64,000 nt of DNA, taken from contig CAWAVW010000004.1 in NCBI GenBank assembly GCA_963785585.1, forward strand, positions 2,232,001 through 2,296,000, read 5' to 3'. Positions 62,491 to 64,000 of this stretch are shown in pieces; position 1 is the stretch's first letter; the number at the start of each line of letters is the position of its first letter. The notes beneath the pieces are model-generated. The model was not told where the DNA came from and made no database searches. It worked only from the letters and a program-made list of their open reading frames with translations. The DNA is from Palsa-295 sp963785585 (GTDB lineage: Bacteria; Acidobacteriota; Terriglobia; Acidiferrales; UBA7541). Both the position numbers and the translations under genes were made by a program.

Positions 62491-63662
62491 GGACGCACCG
62501 ATCCTTCGAGCAAGTTGACGATATCTTCGACAGCGCGAGGGCGGGCAAGCCTCCGCGCATTCTGAGCCATTTCGGCGGTTCTACTGGGCTGGTCCAGCAG
62601 CGAAAAGATTTCGTTGGTCAGCCGCTCCGGAGTGAGCTCGGTTTGCGGCAGCAGGCGCGCGGCGCCGGCATTTTGCATCGCTTCGGCGTTGCGCGTCTGG
62701 TGGGCGTCGGTGGCCGCTCCAAACGGGATGAAGATGGCAGCACGCCCGGCCGCGGAAACTTCGGCCACGGTGATCGCCCCGGACCGGCAAACGATCAAAT
62801 CGGCCTGGGCAAAACGCTCCGCCATATTCTCGATGAAGGGCACGACCTCCGCTCGGAATTCGCGTCGCGCATACGCCACGCGAACAGCATTATAGTCGCG
62901 TTCGCCGCTTTGATGCACGATGAAAAGGCGGTTTTTTCGCGCGGAAAGCAAATCGAGCGAGTCAATGACCGCGCGATTGATGGGAAGCGCGCCGCGGCTG
63001 CCACCAGTGATGAGGATGTTGAAGGTGTGGTCGGGCAAGGCGGCGGCGTTTCGCGGTGGAACATCGAAGAATTCGCGGCGAACGGGAATGCCGGTGACGA
63101 TTGCTTTTGCGCCGAAGCGTTTGGCGGTTTCTTCGAAACCGCAGGCGACCCGTGTTGCGATGCGAGCGAGGACGCGGTTGGTGAATCCCGGCTCGACGTT
63201 TGGTTCAAAGACGACACCGGGAATGCCGTGGAGCCGCGCGGTGAGCATGATGGGTCCCGAGGCGTAGCCGCCAACGCCGAAGGCGACGCCGAATTTGTGT
63301 TTGCGCAGAATCCGTTCGGAGTCGAGAAGTCCGGCGGGGAGCATGGCGGCGTTCGAGAGGAGTTTTGCGCCGCCCATGCCCTTCAGTCCGGCCACGCGGA
63401 TGGTTTCGAGCGGAAGTCCCGCCTGGGGCACCAGACGTGACTCCATTCCGCGCTCGGTGCCAACCATCACGACGTTTCGCACTCCTTCCGGCTCGCGCCG
63501 GAGCCATTCTCTGGCAACGGCGATGGCGGGAAAAACGTGGCCGCCGGTGCCGCCGCCCGCGATTAGCAACGATTTGGCCGAAGACCCGGTGAAAGGCTTC
63601 GGCGGGAAATTATCCGCGCTTTGTGTCACGGCAGACTCACGCGCGCCCGGGGCATGCTTCAC
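62487..63662 (-). CDS. murG: MurG transferase (lipid II synthesis)
   Basis: A 391-residue GT-B enzyme. SLLIAGGGTGGHVFPAIAVA is the N-terminal acceptor loop. ITGGSRGALPINRAV, VCRSGAITVAEVSAAGRAAIF, and the ATDAHQTRNAEAMQNAGAAR segment form the UDP-GlcNAc site. It adds GlcNAc to lipid I at the inner face of the membrane. The first ~25 residues before SLLIAGG exceed the usual start, so a later ATG or GTG is possible, but none overlaps a clear ribosome site. The ftsW stop is 10 bases upstream. Confidence 0.96.
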   Translation of the reverse strand: MKHAPGARESAVTQSADNFPPKPFTGSSAKSLLIAGGGTGGHVFPAIAVAREWLRREPEGVRNVVMVGTERGMESRLVPQAGLPLETIRVAGLKGMGGAKLLSNAAMLPAGLLDSERILRKHKFGVAFGVGGYASGPIMLTARLHGIPGVVFEPNVEPGFTNRVLARIATRVACGFEETAKRFGAKAIVTGIPVRREFFDVPPRNAAALPDHTFNILITGGSRGALPINRAVIDSLDLLSARKNRLFIVHQSGERDYNAVRVAYARREFRAEVVPFIENMAERFAQADLIVCRSGAITVAEVSAAGRAAIFIPFGAATDAHQTRNAEAMQNAGAARLLPQTELTPERLTNEIFSLLDQPSRTAEMAQNARRLARPRAVEDIVNLLEGSVRP

Positions 63663-63672
63663 GCCGCACGGT

Positions 63673-64000
63673 TTACGTCTCTTCCGCGTGCTGGCTGATA
63701 TTGAGGAGCACGCCGGTGGCCAGCAGCATTCCGAAAAGGCTCGAGCCGCCGTAACTGATGAACGGCAGCGGAATGCCCTTGGTGGGGAGCAAGCCCATCA
63801 CCACGCTCAGGTTGATCATGGCCTGGCCGACGACCATGGTGGTGATGCCGAGGCCGAGAAATTTGCCGAAGTCATCGGGCGCTTTCATGGCGGCGACGCA
63901 ACCGCGCCAGCCGTACACGGCAAACAGGCTGAGGACGATCACGGCGCCGATGAATCCGAACTCTTCGCAGATGATGGCGTAGATGAAATCGGTGTGCGCT
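63673..64000 (-). CDS. ftsW: FtsW, C-terminal part (starts beyond the window)
   Basis: The last 108 residues of a SEDS-family polytopic glycosyltransferase. AHTDFIYAIICEEFGFIGAV, an internal membrane segment, and GIPLPFISYGGSSLFGMLLATG are the most conserved C-terminal SEDS segments. Position before murG in a dcw cluster fits FtsW, which polymerises septal glycan. The frame is cut by the window edge. Confidence 0.93.
   Translation of the reverse strand, partial: AHTDFIYAIICEEFGFIGAVIVLSLFAVYGWRGCVAAMKAPDDFGKFLGLGITTMVVGQAMINLSVVMGLLPTKGIPLPFISYGGSSLFGMLLATGVLLNISQHAEET

Overview
The window is a dense, high-GC bacterial chromosome segment with no rRNA, tRNA, CRISPR array, insertion sequence or prophage that I could see. 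Gene content suggests an Acidobacteriota-like organism: a REC-DUF4388 regulator, a cytochrome c / copper-monooxygenase-like fusion, an archaeal-type prolyl-tRNA synthetase, a TldD/TldE pair, and several secreted proteins of unknown family. This placement is an inference from gene content, not a phylogeny.

Layout. 1-432: tail of an ATP synthase accessory locus (atpI-like, atpZ). 475-9967: a compact leftward complex I cluster, nuoA-C-D-H-J-K-L-M-N, with no room for nuoB, E, F, G or I. 10056-14435: leftward purA-moeA-moaC-response regulator-mog, a molybdopterin cofactor operon with an embedded REC-DUF4388 protein. 14583-18873: tag, trxA, glgA, rsmA and a glycerophosphodiester phosphodiesterase. 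19574-23018: rightward envelope-stress-like operon (small membrane proteins, LiaF-like protein, LytS-type kinase, LytTR regulator). 23252-28363: rightward four-gene set, namely a coiled-coil protein, an inner-membrane OmpA-domain protein, a Rab/Ras-like small GTPase and a hybrid histidine kinase. This is the most novel-looking system in the window. 28423-31270: a small CPxCG zinc protein, a leader driven by a near-consensus promoter, a secreted protein and the cytochrome c fusion. 31292-35386: tldE, tldD and a lipoprotein glycosidase. 35554-38077: ahcY and metK (methyl cycle). 38284-49515: leftward series proS, a small membrane protein, PBP1-type synthase, TPR protein, NfeD protease, slipin, SPOR protein, lnt, prfB; prfB carries a programmed +1 frameshift. 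49516-50390: a gene-poor patch with a perfect hairpin, degenerate repeats and an orphan promoter/operator. 50391-56499: small hypotheticals, DUF72, a secreted protein, glyA, a PP2C phosphatase and a JAMM peptidase. 56625-64000: dcw cluster ftsW-murG-murC-murB-ftsQ-ftsA-ftsZ, leftward and closed by a strong terminator.

Working together: the two ends hold energy conservation and division/cell-wall synthesis. The middle is rich in envelope sensing: LiaF/LytTR, OmpA/GTPase/kinase, slipin/NfeD, SPOR, PBP1 and Lnt. Promoters and terminators were read by eye from -35/-10 matches and stem-loops and are predictions only.
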